A stretch of DNA of 14,580 bases from Aquificaceae bacterium UBA2488 (GCA_002341805.1 DDOS01000067.1:8789-23368), one strand, 5' to 3'; shown: positions 8,071 to 14,379, numbered from the stretch's first letter. Notes: generated by a model from the letters alone, not told the origin. Numbers and translations: made by a program.

Positions 8071-8276
8071 TAGGGATAGTCTACGCCTCCTTCGTTAAAG
8101 GGATTGCATCTTAATATACGCCAAATGGCTTTTAAGGAGCCTCTTAGGGCTCCATATTTTTCTATTGACATTATGGCATAGTTTGAGCATGTAGGATGAA
8201 ACCTACAGCTATTTGGATGTAAAGGTGATATAACAAACTGCCAAAGTTTTATAGCTTTTATAAAAATTCTCTTCAA
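8070..8276 (-). CDS. yidD: Membrane protein insertion efficiency factor YidD
   Basis: Small (68 aa) membrane-associated protein that helps YidC insert membrane proteins. Family marks are all present: [20 protein letters not shown] with the conserved Cys pair, [23 protein letters not shown] with the third Cys, and GGVDYP at the end. The start is a TTG at 8276. It is the only plausible one, since an in-frame stop lies five codons upstream within rpmH. It overlaps the rpmH stop by two bases (TTGA). rnpA normally separates rpmH and yidD, but there is no room for it here. Confidence 0.95.
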   Translation of the reverse strand: MKRIFIKAIKLWQFVISPLHPNSCRFHPTCSNYAIMSIEKYGALRGSLKAIWRILRCNPFNEGGVDYP

Positions 8277-8413
8277 GGAGTGAGTCTCTTACGCCCTTTT
8301 TGTCTTCTACGCTTTATTACGTTTCTTCCAGACTTTGTGGACATGCGAGACAAAAATCCACTCACACGCTTACGTTTCCTATTTGATATATGTGGTTTCA
8401 ATGCATTTGTCAT
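8273..8413 (-). CDS. rpmH: 50S ribosomal protein L34
   Basis: A 46-aa, strongly basic protein of the large ribosomal subunit. The translation begins [20 protein letters not shown], continues [20 protein letters not shown] and ends RKRLTP. This matches L34 (usual pattern KRTxQPSxxxRxRxHGFRxRMxTxxGRxVLxxRRxKGRxxL), especially the [25 protein letters not shown] core. The N-terminus is atypical: the usual TxQP is replaced by LKPHIS. The start ATG at 8413 is supported by AAGAGGA at 8421-8427, 7 bases upstream. It is the first gene of the rpmH-yidD-yidC set and overlaps yidD by two bases. Confidence 0.95.
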   Translation of the reverse strand: MTNALKPHISNRKRKRVSGFLSRMSTKSGRNVIKRRRQKGRKRLTP

Positions 8414-8441
8414 ATCTATATCCTCTTAATAAGAGCAGATA

Positions 8442-8468
8442 TTTATAATCGCCTCCGCTCAGGGCGAT
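8442..8468 (-). promoter_or_regulatory. Small hairpin and possible -10 between atpE and rpmH
   Basis: Ten bases past the atpE stop the minus strand has ATCGCC-(9 nt)-GGCGAT, a six-base-pair stem at 8463-8468/8448-8453. It is followed by TTATAAATAT rather than a T-run, so it is a poor intrinsic terminator but could attenuate or stabilise the atp transcript. TATAAA at 8442-8447 could serve as a -10 for rpmH, with no clear -35. Low confidence in either role. Confidence 0.35.
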
Positions 8469-8477
8469 ACTAAAAGC

Positions 8478-8822
8478 TTAGAAACCTGCTTTACCAGAGA
8501 ATATACCTGTAAATACGAATATAATGGAGAATAACATCGCGTACAAGGCAAAAGTTTCTATGAAAGCAAGACCTATGAACATGATGGTTTGTAGTTTTCC
8601 TGCCATATTTGGATTTCTTGCCATACCTTCTTCCGCACCTCTTATGGCAGAACCAGCACCTACGCCAGCTCCGAGAGCACCAAGACCTATAGAAACACCA
8701 GCCGCTACCGCCATTAAACCGTAGAACAATGCTCTTGAACTTGCATCAGAACCAGAGCTAGCCGTGTCAGCCATTGCTATACCTGTAGTTAGAGCCAATA
8801 AAGCTAAGGTTTTTAACTTCAT
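8478..8822 (-). CDS. atpE: ATP synthase F0 subunit c, with signal peptide
   Basis: Proteolipid of the membrane c-ring that carries protons during ATP synthesis. 114 aa, against about 75-85 in most bacteria, because of an N-terminal signal-peptide-like extension: [18 protein letters not shown] with an AxA-type site near residue 18. A Ser/Asp-rich linker (about 19-30) follows. The hairpin comprises TM1 with the Gly-rich [17 protein letters not shown] (about 46-62), the polar loop RNP (69-71), and TM2 with the ion-carrying Glu89 in [12 protein letters not shown]. The position matching the Na+-liganding Gln of sodium-type c subunits is Ala56, which favours proton coupling. AGGAGGT at 8826-8832, directly before the ATG and overlapping the upstream stop, is the strongest ribosome binding site in the window, as suits a subunit needed in many copies. 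Confidence 0.96.
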   Translation of the reverse strand: MKLKTLALLALTTGIAMADTASSGSDASSRALFYGLMAVAAGVSIGLGALGAGVGAGSAIRGAEEGMARNPNMAGKLQTIMFIGLAFIETFALYAMLFSIIFVFTGIFSGKAGF

Positions 8823-8825
8823 AAT

Positions 8826-8832
8826 ACCTCCT
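8826..8832 (-). promoter_or_regulatory. Strong Shine-Dalgarno of atpE
   Basis: AGGAGGT lies 3 bases before the atpE ATG and overlaps the TAG stop of the preceding gene. It is the only near-perfect anti-16S match among the genes here, most of which have weak sites or none. This points to raised translation of subunit c relative to its co-transcribed neighbours. Confidence 0.75.
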
Positions 8833-9238
8833 AATTTATCAATAAAATTGGTTTTTTAACAGATTTTGCAAACTTGGATATGTTTTTGTTGAAATTGTTG
8901 CAAGCTACTATTATCATATCTGGTTTTGAGACTTCGAAGACTTCGTTAGCCTCTTTTTCAAAGTCTCCTAATTTTACATGTATGCTTTTTATAATGTCTT
9001 TAGGAAACATGTGTTTTAGCTTCTCAGAAACCCTCTCTATACTTTGGGCTTTCATATTTGGGTCAAAAGGCATACCAAGAGATATTGCTATGTCTTCGGA
9101 TTTCTTTACAGATTCTAATACGGTAAAAACATCCACTTTAACCTTTAGGCTATTGGCAAACTCTACTATGGTGGGTATTGCTTTTTCGCAGCCACCACTC
9201 TCCATATCCATTATCAATAGTATATTATTAAAACTCAT
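8831..9238 (-). CDS. Universal-stress-protein-like (UspA fold) protein inside the atp cluster
   Basis: 135-aa cytoplasmic protein with the UspA alpha/beta pattern. A first strand [14 protein letters not shown] takes the place of the usual KILVPxDxS. It is followed by a helix [25 protein letters not shown], a 40-residue middle, IHVKLGDF (about 86-93), then [12 protein letters not shown] (about 104-115) and the last strand KPILLIN. The family's ATP-binding pattern G-2x-G-9x-G(S/T) is absent: after MIIVACNN come [15 protein letters not shown], so nucleotide binding is unlikely. It sits one base after atpB and 8 bases before atpE, with GAGGA upstream as ribosome binding site, so it must be co-expressed with F0 subunits a and c. 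The family call is moderately sure; the role in or near the ATP synthase is unknown. Confidence 0.75.
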   Translation of the reverse strand: MSFNNILLIMDMESGGCEKAIPTIVEFANSLKVKVDVFTVLESVKKSEDIAISLGMPFDPNMKAQSIERVSEKLKHMFPKDIIKSIHVKLGDFEKEANEVFEVSKPDMIIVACNNFNKNISKFAKSVKKPILLIN

Positions 9239-9239
9239 A

Positions 9240-9893
9240 TCAATGTTCCTCGTGGGCTACTGCACCCGCTATGTATATAGTGCTTAATATCATAAATATA
9301 AAAGCCTGCAACACGATGGCTAATACCTTTATGGCTATCAAAAACACAAGTACTATGGGAGACACTGCCAATGTAAAGGGATTACCCATTAATACTCCTA
9401 TTATGGATATAAGAAGTATGGCACCACCTTTCATATTGGCAAAAAGACGTAAAGATAAAGATACCACTCTTCCAAGATGAGACATAATTTCTATAATGAA
9501 GAAAAAGGGAGCCAAAGCTTTTATAGGACCCATGAAGTGCTTTATATAACCAAGCCCGTTTACTCTAAAGCCTTCAAAATGATACAAGAAAAACACTATC
9601 AAGGTAAGGGCTAAGGTGGTATTTATATTTCCAGTGGGAGCATCCACAAAGGGCAATAGCTCCATCACATTGCTAAAAAATATAAACAATCCTAAGGAAG
9701 CTATAAGGGGTAGATATTTAAGGCCTTCTTCACCGATATTATCCACCACCATTGATTTACAGAAGCTCACATAAGATTCTATTATAAACTGAAACTTTGA
9801 AGGCAAAACTTTTGGTTTTCCTGCGGCTAAAACCACTCCTAAGCCAACTATCATCGCCACTATACTGGTTATTACATGCTCATAGTGTTCCAT
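9240..9893 (-). CDS. atpB: ATP synthase F0 subunit a
   Basis: Membrane stator subunit forming the two proton half-channels next to the c-ring. 217 aa with about five or six hydrophobic segments. Seen: LGLFIFFSNVMELLPFVDAPTGNINTTLALTLIVFF (about 68-102), the hallmark GRVVSLSLRLFANMKGG (141-157) containing the essential Arg149, and the C-terminal helix with VLQAFIFMILSTIYI (about 194-208). A short N-terminus and HEEH tail are present. It is preceded by a 46-bp gap with TGTTATAAT ending 11 bases before the ATG and no Shine-Dalgarno. The other ATP synthase genes (b, delta, F1) are not here, consistent with scattered atp genes in Aquificales. Confidence 0.96.
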   Translation of the reverse strand: MEHYEHVITSIVAMIVGLGVVLAAGKPKVLPSKFQFIIESYVSFCKSMVVDNIGEEGLKYLPLIASLGLFIFFSNVMELLPFVDAPTGNINTTLALTLIVFFLYHFEGFRVNGLGYIKHFMGPIKALAPFFFIIEIMSHLGRVVSLSLRLFANMKGGAILLISIIGVLMGNPFTLAVSPIVLVFLIAIKVLAIVLQAFIFMILSTIYIAGAVAHEEH

Positions 9894-9904
9894 ATACCTA
9901 TACT

Positions 9905-9913
9905 ATTATAACA
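9905..9913 (-). promoter_or_regulatory. Extended -10 motif TGTTATAAT before atpB
   Basis: Minus strand TGTTATAAT in the hemN-atpB gap, followed by 11 bases and the atpB ATG. A transcript from here would have a leader of only about 5 nt. No convincing -35. It may mark the start of an atpB-usp-atpE-rpmH-yidD-yidC transcription unit. Confidence 0.5.
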
Positions 9914-9939
9914 TATAGATTTATTTTTTTCTGAAGTTT

Positions 9940-11313
9940 TTATATTGTTTTTGAGAAAGTGGGTTTTTCCTTAGCTTTTGAGTATATATCAAATACTATG
10001 GCTATATTCCTTACTAAAAACCTTCCCACAGGATTTATCTCTATCTTGTCAGGTTTCAGGTTTATAAGACCATCAGATTCTAATTCTTTTAGTTGCTCTA
10101 ATTCAGGAGCAAAATACTCATCGAAATCTATACCAAACTTAAGACCTATAAGATTTTTATCTACACCTAAATTGCACATAATATCCATTATCACCTCACG
10201 CCTTATTATATCATCTTGATTTAGAATATACCCTCTCATGATAGGAAGTTTGTCATTGTCAAGGGCTTTGTAGTAATCTCTCAAAGTCTTATAATTTTGA
10301 AAATAAGCTCTGTCCAGCATACCTATGGAAGTGGCTCCAAGCCCTATGAGATGAACACCTTTGTGAGTGGTGTATCCTTGAAAGTTTCTCCATAGTTTTT
10401 GGCTTTTCTGAGCAAGATAAAGCTCATCGGTTTTTTTGGCAAAATGATCTAAACCTATAAAGGCATAATCGGCTTCCTCAAACATCTCTACCGCTATTTT
10501 AAACATTTCAAGCTTTTGATCGGAAGGAGGTATAAGAGCTTCGTCTATTTTTCTTTGAAGAGGCTTTAGCCAGGGTACATAGGCAAAATTAAAAACTGCA
10601 ATTCTATCTGGAGAAAGCTCTAAGGTTTTCTCCACGGTTTTTTTGAAACTATCTAAGCTTTGCCCTGGAAGACCATACATAAGGTCTATATTTAGGCTTT
10701 TAAAACCAAGATCTCTTATATTAGATACCACTTCTTTTAACATCTTCTCATCTTGTATGCGGTTTATATTTTTTTGTATATTTTCATCAAAATCCTGGAT
10801 ACCTATGCTTACTCTATTAAAACCAAGCTCTTTATAAAGCATTAGTTTATCGTAAAAAGCGTGCCTTGGGTCAAGCTCTATAGAAATTTCAGCATCTTTT
10901 GTAAATTCAAAATGAGTTTTTATCTGCTCCATCAAAGATTTCATGTCTTCGTTCTCTAAGAAGTTTGGCGTACCACCACCTATGTGAAACTGCTCTATCT
11001 TTTTATGATCTTTTAATATATTTTTTAAAAGTCCAAGTTCTTTGTAAAGATATTCAAGATATGGTCTTGCCACATCGGTTCTATGAGATATAATCACATT
11101 GCATCCACAAAACCAACAAGCGTTTTCACAAAAAGGGATGTGTACATACAAAGAAAGTTCTTTGTCATCTTTTAAAATGTTTTCAAGCTCCTCTTTGTAA
11201 ACTTCTTCGTTTAACTCTTTGAATTCTACAGCTGTAGGATAGCTGGTATACCTTGGCCCTGGCCTATCATACTTTTTAATAAGTTCAAAATCTATCTTCG
11301 TATTTTGATACAT
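9940..11313 (-). CDS. hemN: Oxygen-independent coproporphyrinogen III oxidase (radical SAM)
   Basis: Haem biosynthesis: decarboxylates coproporphyrinogen III to protoporphyrinogen IX without oxygen, using S-adenosylmethionine and a 4Fe-4S cluster. 457 aa, full family length. Seen: RPGPRYTSYPTA (17-28), typical of genuine HemN; VHIPFCENACWFCGC (57-71) with cluster cysteines C62, C66 and C69 and the following C71; FHIGGGTP (109-116); and NIDLMYGLPGQ further on. The presence of RYTSYPTA and the CxxxCxFCGC arrangement separates it from HemW-like homologs, which lack the fourth Cys. The HemN C-terminal domain (YTTHKGVHLIGLGATSIG, then LNQDDIIRREVIMDIMCNLGV) is also present. Likely transcribed from its own promoter or from read-through of the damaged comF. 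No clear ribosome binding site. Confidence 0.96.
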   Translation of the reverse strand: MYQNTKIDFELIKKYDRPGPRYTSYPTAVEFKELNEEVYKEELENILKDDKELSLYVHIPFCENACWFCGCNVIISHRTDVARPYLEYLYKELGLLKNILKDHKKIEQFHIGGGTPNFLENEDMKSLMEQIKTHFEFTKDAEISIELDPRHAFYDKLMLYKELGFNRVSIGIQDFDENIQKNINRIQDEKMLKEVVSNIRDLGFKSLNIDLMYGLPGQSLDSFKKTVEKTLELSPDRIAVFNFAYVPWLKPLQRKIDEALIPPSDQKLEMFKIAVEMFEEADYAFIGLDHFAKKTDELYLAQKSQKLWRNFQGYTTHKGVHLIGLGATSIGMLDRAYFQNYKTLRDYYKALDNDKLPIMRGYILNQDDIIRREVIMDIMCNLGVDKNLIGLKFGIDFDEYFAPELEQLKELESDGLINLKPDKIEINPVGRFLVRNIAIVFDIYSKAKEKPTFSKTI

Positions 11314-11351
11314 AAGATTTAAATATATCTTCCAAAAGCACCATTAATATG

Positions 11352-12055
11352 CTATATATCAAGGTTTACGCTTTTCCGATGCAAAGCCAAAAAGTAAAAA
11401 TATACTTCTTTTACCGCATGTAATTTAAGAAGTTTTGCTATCGAAGAGGCGGTAGCTCTATGGTAAGAATATCATCAAAGACAAGGATTTTCTTACCTTC
11501 TAAGTTGTATTTAAATTGTTGTTTTATATCAAAAGCCGATGAAACAATTTTTTTCTCGTTCTTCTTTGTCTTTTGTTAAGCTTAGGGGTTTTGAGTGTTT
11601 TATTCTTTTTAAAAGCCCAATATGTTCTACTTTTAGGGCTTTTAGGATGAGCTCATTTTGATTGTAGCCTCTTTGCCATAACCTAAAAAATGATATAGGC
11701 ACGAAGCTTACTATATCTGGGTTTATCTTATCTAAGAAATTATGAAAATCATCTCTTATGATATCTGCCATAATATTTGCCATAATATCAACGTGTTTAA
11801 ACTTTAGGGCTAGGATGAGTTCTTTTAGAGCGTTGTCATAATCGCTAAAAATCTGATAAGAATCCACATAGTCTATGGGGGAGTCTTCTCAAAGATGCTT
11901 GGTTTTAAGCTTTTAATACAATCGTTACACACATAGCCCTGTAAATGGGGTTTAAAAGGTTCATCACAGCTAAGACAAATATTATCAGGGATATAAAGCT
12001 TGTCTAATAGTTTGGCTAAACTAATCCTTAGGGTTTGGAATCTTGACAAGGACAT
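11352..12055 (-). pseudogene. comF: comF (amidophosphoribosyltransferase-like competence protein), three frameshifts
   Basis: ComF family: N-terminal zinc ribbon plus a phosphoribosyltransferase domain, linked to DNA uptake in competent bacteria. Segment 1 (12055 to 11873) has the ribbon CLSC...CNDC. Segment 2 (to 11529) has the PRTase start YDNALKELILALKFK, then VPISFFRLWQRGYNQNELI. Segment 3 reads KILVFDDILT, the PRPP-binding loop, and segment 4 gives ATASSIAKLLKLHAVKEVYF to a stop at 11352. The segments are in different frames. The lesions are a C-run one short (11877-11881, five bases), an A-run one long (11548-11554, seven bases), and a lost base near 11457-11458 where TIGAT would otherwise read. 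Correcting all three gives 705 bases, an uninterrupted 234-aa protein of normal ComF length. The start overlaps the 3' end of the CBS-domain gene by 35 bases. Confidence 0.9.
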
Positions 12056-13271
12056 GTTCTATTTTTTTACCATCCATTTTATCTATTATAAATTTAAAAC
12101 CTTGATATTCAAGCTCATCGCCTTCTTTTGGAATTTTGCCCATCTGGGCCATTATAAATCCTCCAAGCGTATCATAATCATAATTTTCTGAGAGCTCAAA
12201 ACCCACCATCTTAGCCACATCTTCGATGGAGGTAGAGCCATCTATGCTATAGACATCTAATGATATCTTTTGAAGCTCATCCTCTTCTTCCTCCCACTCT
12301 TGGGGTAAATCTCCTGCAAGCCATTCTAACACATCGTATTTTGTTATAAGCCCAGAAACCGCACCGTGCTCATCCACCACCATAAAGATTTGGTTTGAGG
12401 TCTTTTTAATCTCTTTTAGAAGGTCTTTTAGGCTCATCACCTCTGGAATAAACTCTATAGGTCTTAAAAAAACTGATAAAGATTCATCTTTGTGTTGATA
12501 AACAGGCATAAAATCTTTTACATACACATAGCCTACTATGTTATCTTTTGTATCTTGATATACGGGTATTCTGCTATGTTCTTGCTCTAATATATCCTTT
12601 ATGACTTCTTTAACGGTTTTTGAGGCTTCTAACATAAATATATCAAGCCTTGGGGTCATGATTTCTCTTACTATACTCTCCCTCATTTTGGAGAGCTTCT
12701 GAATCATCTGGGTTTCTTCTTCGGAAAACTCCTCTTGATTTGATGGGCTTTGAATAAGATAAACCACATGTTCTAAGGATATTTTCTTATCAAGGTTTAT
12801 ATTTTGTATACCAAATATACCTAATAGTTTTTGGGCTGGAGCAAAAAATATGTAAGCTATAGGTTTTATGCTAACAAAATAAGGATAAAACATTATTACA
12901 TACAACTTTAAGAGCTTTTCTTTAAAGAATAAGGTTATGTTTTTGGGGATAGTTTCAGCAAATAAGAAAAGCAAAATACTAAGTAATATATTAAATACAA
13001 AAACCCATTTTTTACCCACCATATTAAGCACAAAAGATGAGCTTAAAGAAGATATTAAAACATTTATAAACTCATTGCCGATTAAAATAGATATCAAAAG
13101 GGTTTGACGGTCTTTAAATAAATTGTTTATGAGCTTTTTATAAAAACCTTTGTCAGAATCTTCCAATATATTTGAAGCACCAAAAAACACCACTTCAGAA
13201 GAAGCAAAAAAACCAGACATTGAGAATAGTATCAAGAATATGGGTATGTCTATCAGGATATCCTTATACAT
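12021..13271 (-). CDS. CNNM (DUF21)/CBS-domain membrane protein, CorC/HlyC family
   Basis: 416-aa inner-membrane protein of the family containing CNNM/MpfA/CorC/HlyC proteins, often linked to magnesium or cobalt efflux and tolerance; the substrate here is not proven. Seen: an N-terminal DUF21 membrane domain with segments about 5-25, 57-80, 88-107 and 124-145, including SGFFASSEVVFFGAS, LIGNEFINVL and LFAETIPKNI. A linker follows (SEEETQMIQKLSKMRE), then a CBS pair: VREIMTPRLDIFML (201-214) with HSRIPVY...NIVGYVYVKD, and FIPEVMSL with IFMVVDEHGAVSGLIT (295-310). An acidic connector EWEEEEDELQK precedes a C-terminal CorC_HlyC domain with GFELSENYDYDTLGGFI and a final strand HVLVKIP. The start overlaps the ABC ATPase stop by 8 bases (ATGTATAA). 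Confidence 0.92.
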   Translation of the reverse strand: MYKDILIDIPIFLILFSMSGFFASSEVVFFGASNILEDSDKGFYKKLINNLFKDRQTLLISILIGNEFINVLISSLSSSFVLNMVGKKWVFVFNILLSILLFLFAETIPKNITLFFKEKLLKLYVIMFYPYFVSIKPIAYIFFAPAQKLLGIFGIQNINLDKKISLEHVVYLIQSPSNQEEFSEEETQMIQKLSKMRESIVREIMTPRLDIFMLEASKTVKEVIKDILEQEHSRIPVYQDTKDNIVGYVYVKDFMPVYQHKDESLSVFLRPIEFIPEVMSLKDLLKEIKKTSNQIFMVVDEHGAVSGLITKYDVLEWLAGDLPQEWEEEEDELQKISLDVYSIDGSTSIEDVAKMVGFELSENYDYDTLGGFIMAQMGKIPKEGDELEYQGFKFIIDKMDGKKIEHVLVKIPNPKD

Positions 13272-14001
13272 GTTCTTTTTGACAATTTAATGTATTGTCT
13301 AACAGCTCTTTGGTGAATGGATGTAAAGGATTAAGGAATATATTGGCCTTATCTCCTATCTCCACAATTTTACCCTTGTACATAATCCCAATTTTATCAC
13401 AAATTTTTTTAGAAAAGTTTATATCATGAGTTATCACAAATAAAGTGCTATTACGCTTGATTTTCAAAAATAACTCACTTATAGTGTTTTTGTGAATAGC
13501 ATCCACTGATGAGGTAGGCTCATCGGCTATTATAAGCTTAGGTTTTGTAATTATAGCTCTTGTTATAGCTACTCTTTGACGCTCGCCTCCGGAGAGTGTC
13601 TTAACTTTTTTATCAAGAAGCTCTTCTTTTATACCTATATCTTTTATTAGCTTTATAATATCGTTTTTATTAAAAGCCAAAGACATTATCTTAATGGGTT
13701 CTGATATGGCGTCTATTAGTTTAAAATTTGGATTTATGGAAGACATGGGGTCTTGAGGTATAAAAGAAACATGCTTAGGATAATCTTCTATGGTGTTTAT
13801 TGGTATGTTGTTAAAGTATATATAGCCTTCATAAGGGATTAGCCTTAATATACATTTTGCAAGGGTGGATTTGCCAGAACCAGAAGCTCCTAAGAGGCAA
13901 AAACATTGCCCTGACGATATAGATATATTTATATCTTCTAGTATATATTTACCTTTGTGGAAGGATTTATAAAGATTTTTTATAATTAATAAATCATCCA
14001 T
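13264..14001 (-). CDS. ABC transporter ATP-binding protein, oligopeptide/nickel (OppF/NikE) type
   Basis: 245-aa cytoplasmic ATPase. Walker A GASGSGKS (38-45), Q-loop PQDPMSSINP (82-91), signature TLSGGERQR (135-143), Walker B LIIADEPTSSVD (156-167) and switch His192 in VITHD. The NPLHPFTKELL stretch (224-234) is the C-terminal mark of the dipeptide/oligopeptide/nickel subfamily; the protein ends soon after, so it is short like NikD/NikE rather than about 320 aa like OppD/OppF. All catalytic motifs are intact. No permease, binding protein or partner ATPase is nearby: it is the first gene of its unit and is followed by a CBS-domain membrane protein. It may therefore serve a transporter encoded elsewhere. 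The ATG at 14001 lacks a Shine-Dalgarno and lies 11 bases after a strong leader hairpin. Confidence 0.92.
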   Translation of the reverse strand: MDDLLIIKNLYKSFHKGKYILEDINISISSGQCFCLLGASGSGKSTLAKCILRLIPYEGYIYFNNIPINTIEDYPKHVSFIPQDPMSSINPNFKLIDAISEPIKIMSLAFNKNDIIKLIKDIGIKEELLDKKVKTLSGGERQRVAITRAIITKPKLIIADEPTSSVDAIHKNTISELFLKIKRNSTLFVITHDINFSKKICDKIGIMYKGKIVEIGDKANIFLNPLHPFTKELLDNTLNCQKEHV

Positions 14002-14012
14002 ATGTTAGAAAG

Positions 14013-14033
14013 GCACCGCCTATTGGGCGGTGC
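14013..14033 (-). promoter_or_regulatory. Strong hairpin in the leader just before the ABC ATPase start
   Basis: Perfect 8-bp GC-rich stem GCACCGCC/GGCGGTGC (14013-14020 with 14026-14033) and a 5-base loop. In the minus-strand transcript it is followed by CCTTTCTAACAT and then the ATG, so it lies in the 5' leader. The weak pyrimidine tail makes it a doubtful terminator. An attenuator, an RNA stabiliser, or a terminator of transcription arriving from further upstream are all possible. Confidence 0.6.
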
Positions 14034-14043
14034 AATAAATCTT

Positions 14044-14060
14044 GGGAGGGGGAGGGAGGG
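14044..14060 (+). other. G-quadruplex motif with single-base loops (C-tract in the minus-strand leader)
   Basis: The plus strand reads GGGAGGGGGAGGGAGGG: four G-runs of at least three, separated by single A bases. This is the arrangement expected to give the most stable parallel quadruplexes. It is a striking outlier in AT-rich surroundings. For the leftward transcription unit it lies on the template strand between the predicted start (about 14109) and the ATG. The transcript would carry CCCTCCCTCCCCCTCCC, and the duplex is also a pure homopurine:homopyrimidine tract able to form triplex DNA. Confidence 0.7.
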
Positions 14061-14115
14061 AGTATATAAACTAAATTCCTTCATACATTTATTAACGTTT
14101 AACTTATATATTAAT

Positions 14116-14143
14116 ATTATATATTATTTTTTCTATATGTCAA
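14116..14143 (-). promoter_or_regulatory. Consensus sigma-70-type promoter for the ABC ATPase unit
   Basis: The minus strand has TTGACA (14138-14143), a 16-bp spacer with six consecutive A, and TATAAT (14116-14121), a full match to both consensus hexamers. The predicted start is near 14109, giving a leader of about 108 nt to the ATG at 14001. Both hexamers being perfect makes chance less likely than for the other -10 motifs here. Confidence 0.75.
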
Positions 14144-14160
14144 TATGATATTTATCATAT
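14143..14160. promoter_or_regulatory. FNR/CRP-like dyad at the upstream edge of the -35
   Basis: ATATGATA-TT-TATCATAT, perfect 8+8 arms with a 2-base centre. The core TGAT-N4-ATCA matches the FNR-family half-sites of TTGAT-N4-ATCAA except for the outermost base on each side. The centre (14151.5) is about 42.5 bases upstream of the predicted start of the leftward promoter, the position of class II activators, and it abuts the -35. Another regulator family with an AT-rich palindromic site is possible. Confidence 0.55.
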
Positions 14161-14167
14161 ATATTTC

Positions 14168-14305
14168 ATGGGTGCAATAGTCTTGATTTTAGTAGTAGGC
14201 TTGTTATCGTTGCAGACTTATGACCAGAGGACATGGCTTATTGGTTTTATATTTATACCTATAAATATGCCAAAGCTCGGTCAAAAAGATAAGGACATAA
14301 ATTAG
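14168..14305 (+). CDS. Possible 45-aa hydrophobic protein
   Basis: Frame starting MGAIVLILVVGLLSLQTYDQ, continuing RTWLIGFIFIPINMPKLGQK and ending in a charged tail. It shows one or two short hydrophobic segments (about 2-15 and 23-34) and a Lys/Asp-rich end, the look of a small membrane peptide. The ATG is 7 bases past the FNR-like dyad and divergent from the ABC ATPase promoter. There is no ribosome binding site, no convincing promoter and no recognised family, and AT-rich DNA gives such frames by chance. Listed because it is the only open frame of note in the stretch 14034-14380, which otherwise holds no gene I can identify. Confidence 0.2.
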   Translation: MGAIVLILVVGLLSLQTYDQRTWLIGFIFIPINMPKLGQKDKDIN

Positions 14306-14379
14306 CTCACTCCCTGTAGGTAAAATTTATCTTAACATTCTCTTTCGGAAGGCTTTTAAGAAAATACATATTCATATCA

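Noticed and set aside
8478..8822. Sodium-type ATP synthase c subunit
   Set aside because: Although Glu-Thr and the following Tyr resemble sodium-binding c subunits, the key Gln of helix 1 is replaced by Ala56, so proton use is the better reading.
14101..14165. Very AT-rich stretch that could be read as an origin or unwinding element
   Set aside because: No DnaA boxes or iterons are visible and no replication genes are near; the promoter and dyad explain its composition better.
14297..14330. Inverted repeat ATAAATT ... AATTTAT with a 20-base loop
   Set aside because: Pure A/T arms are expected by chance in this DNA, the loop is long, and no T-run or gene end is associated.
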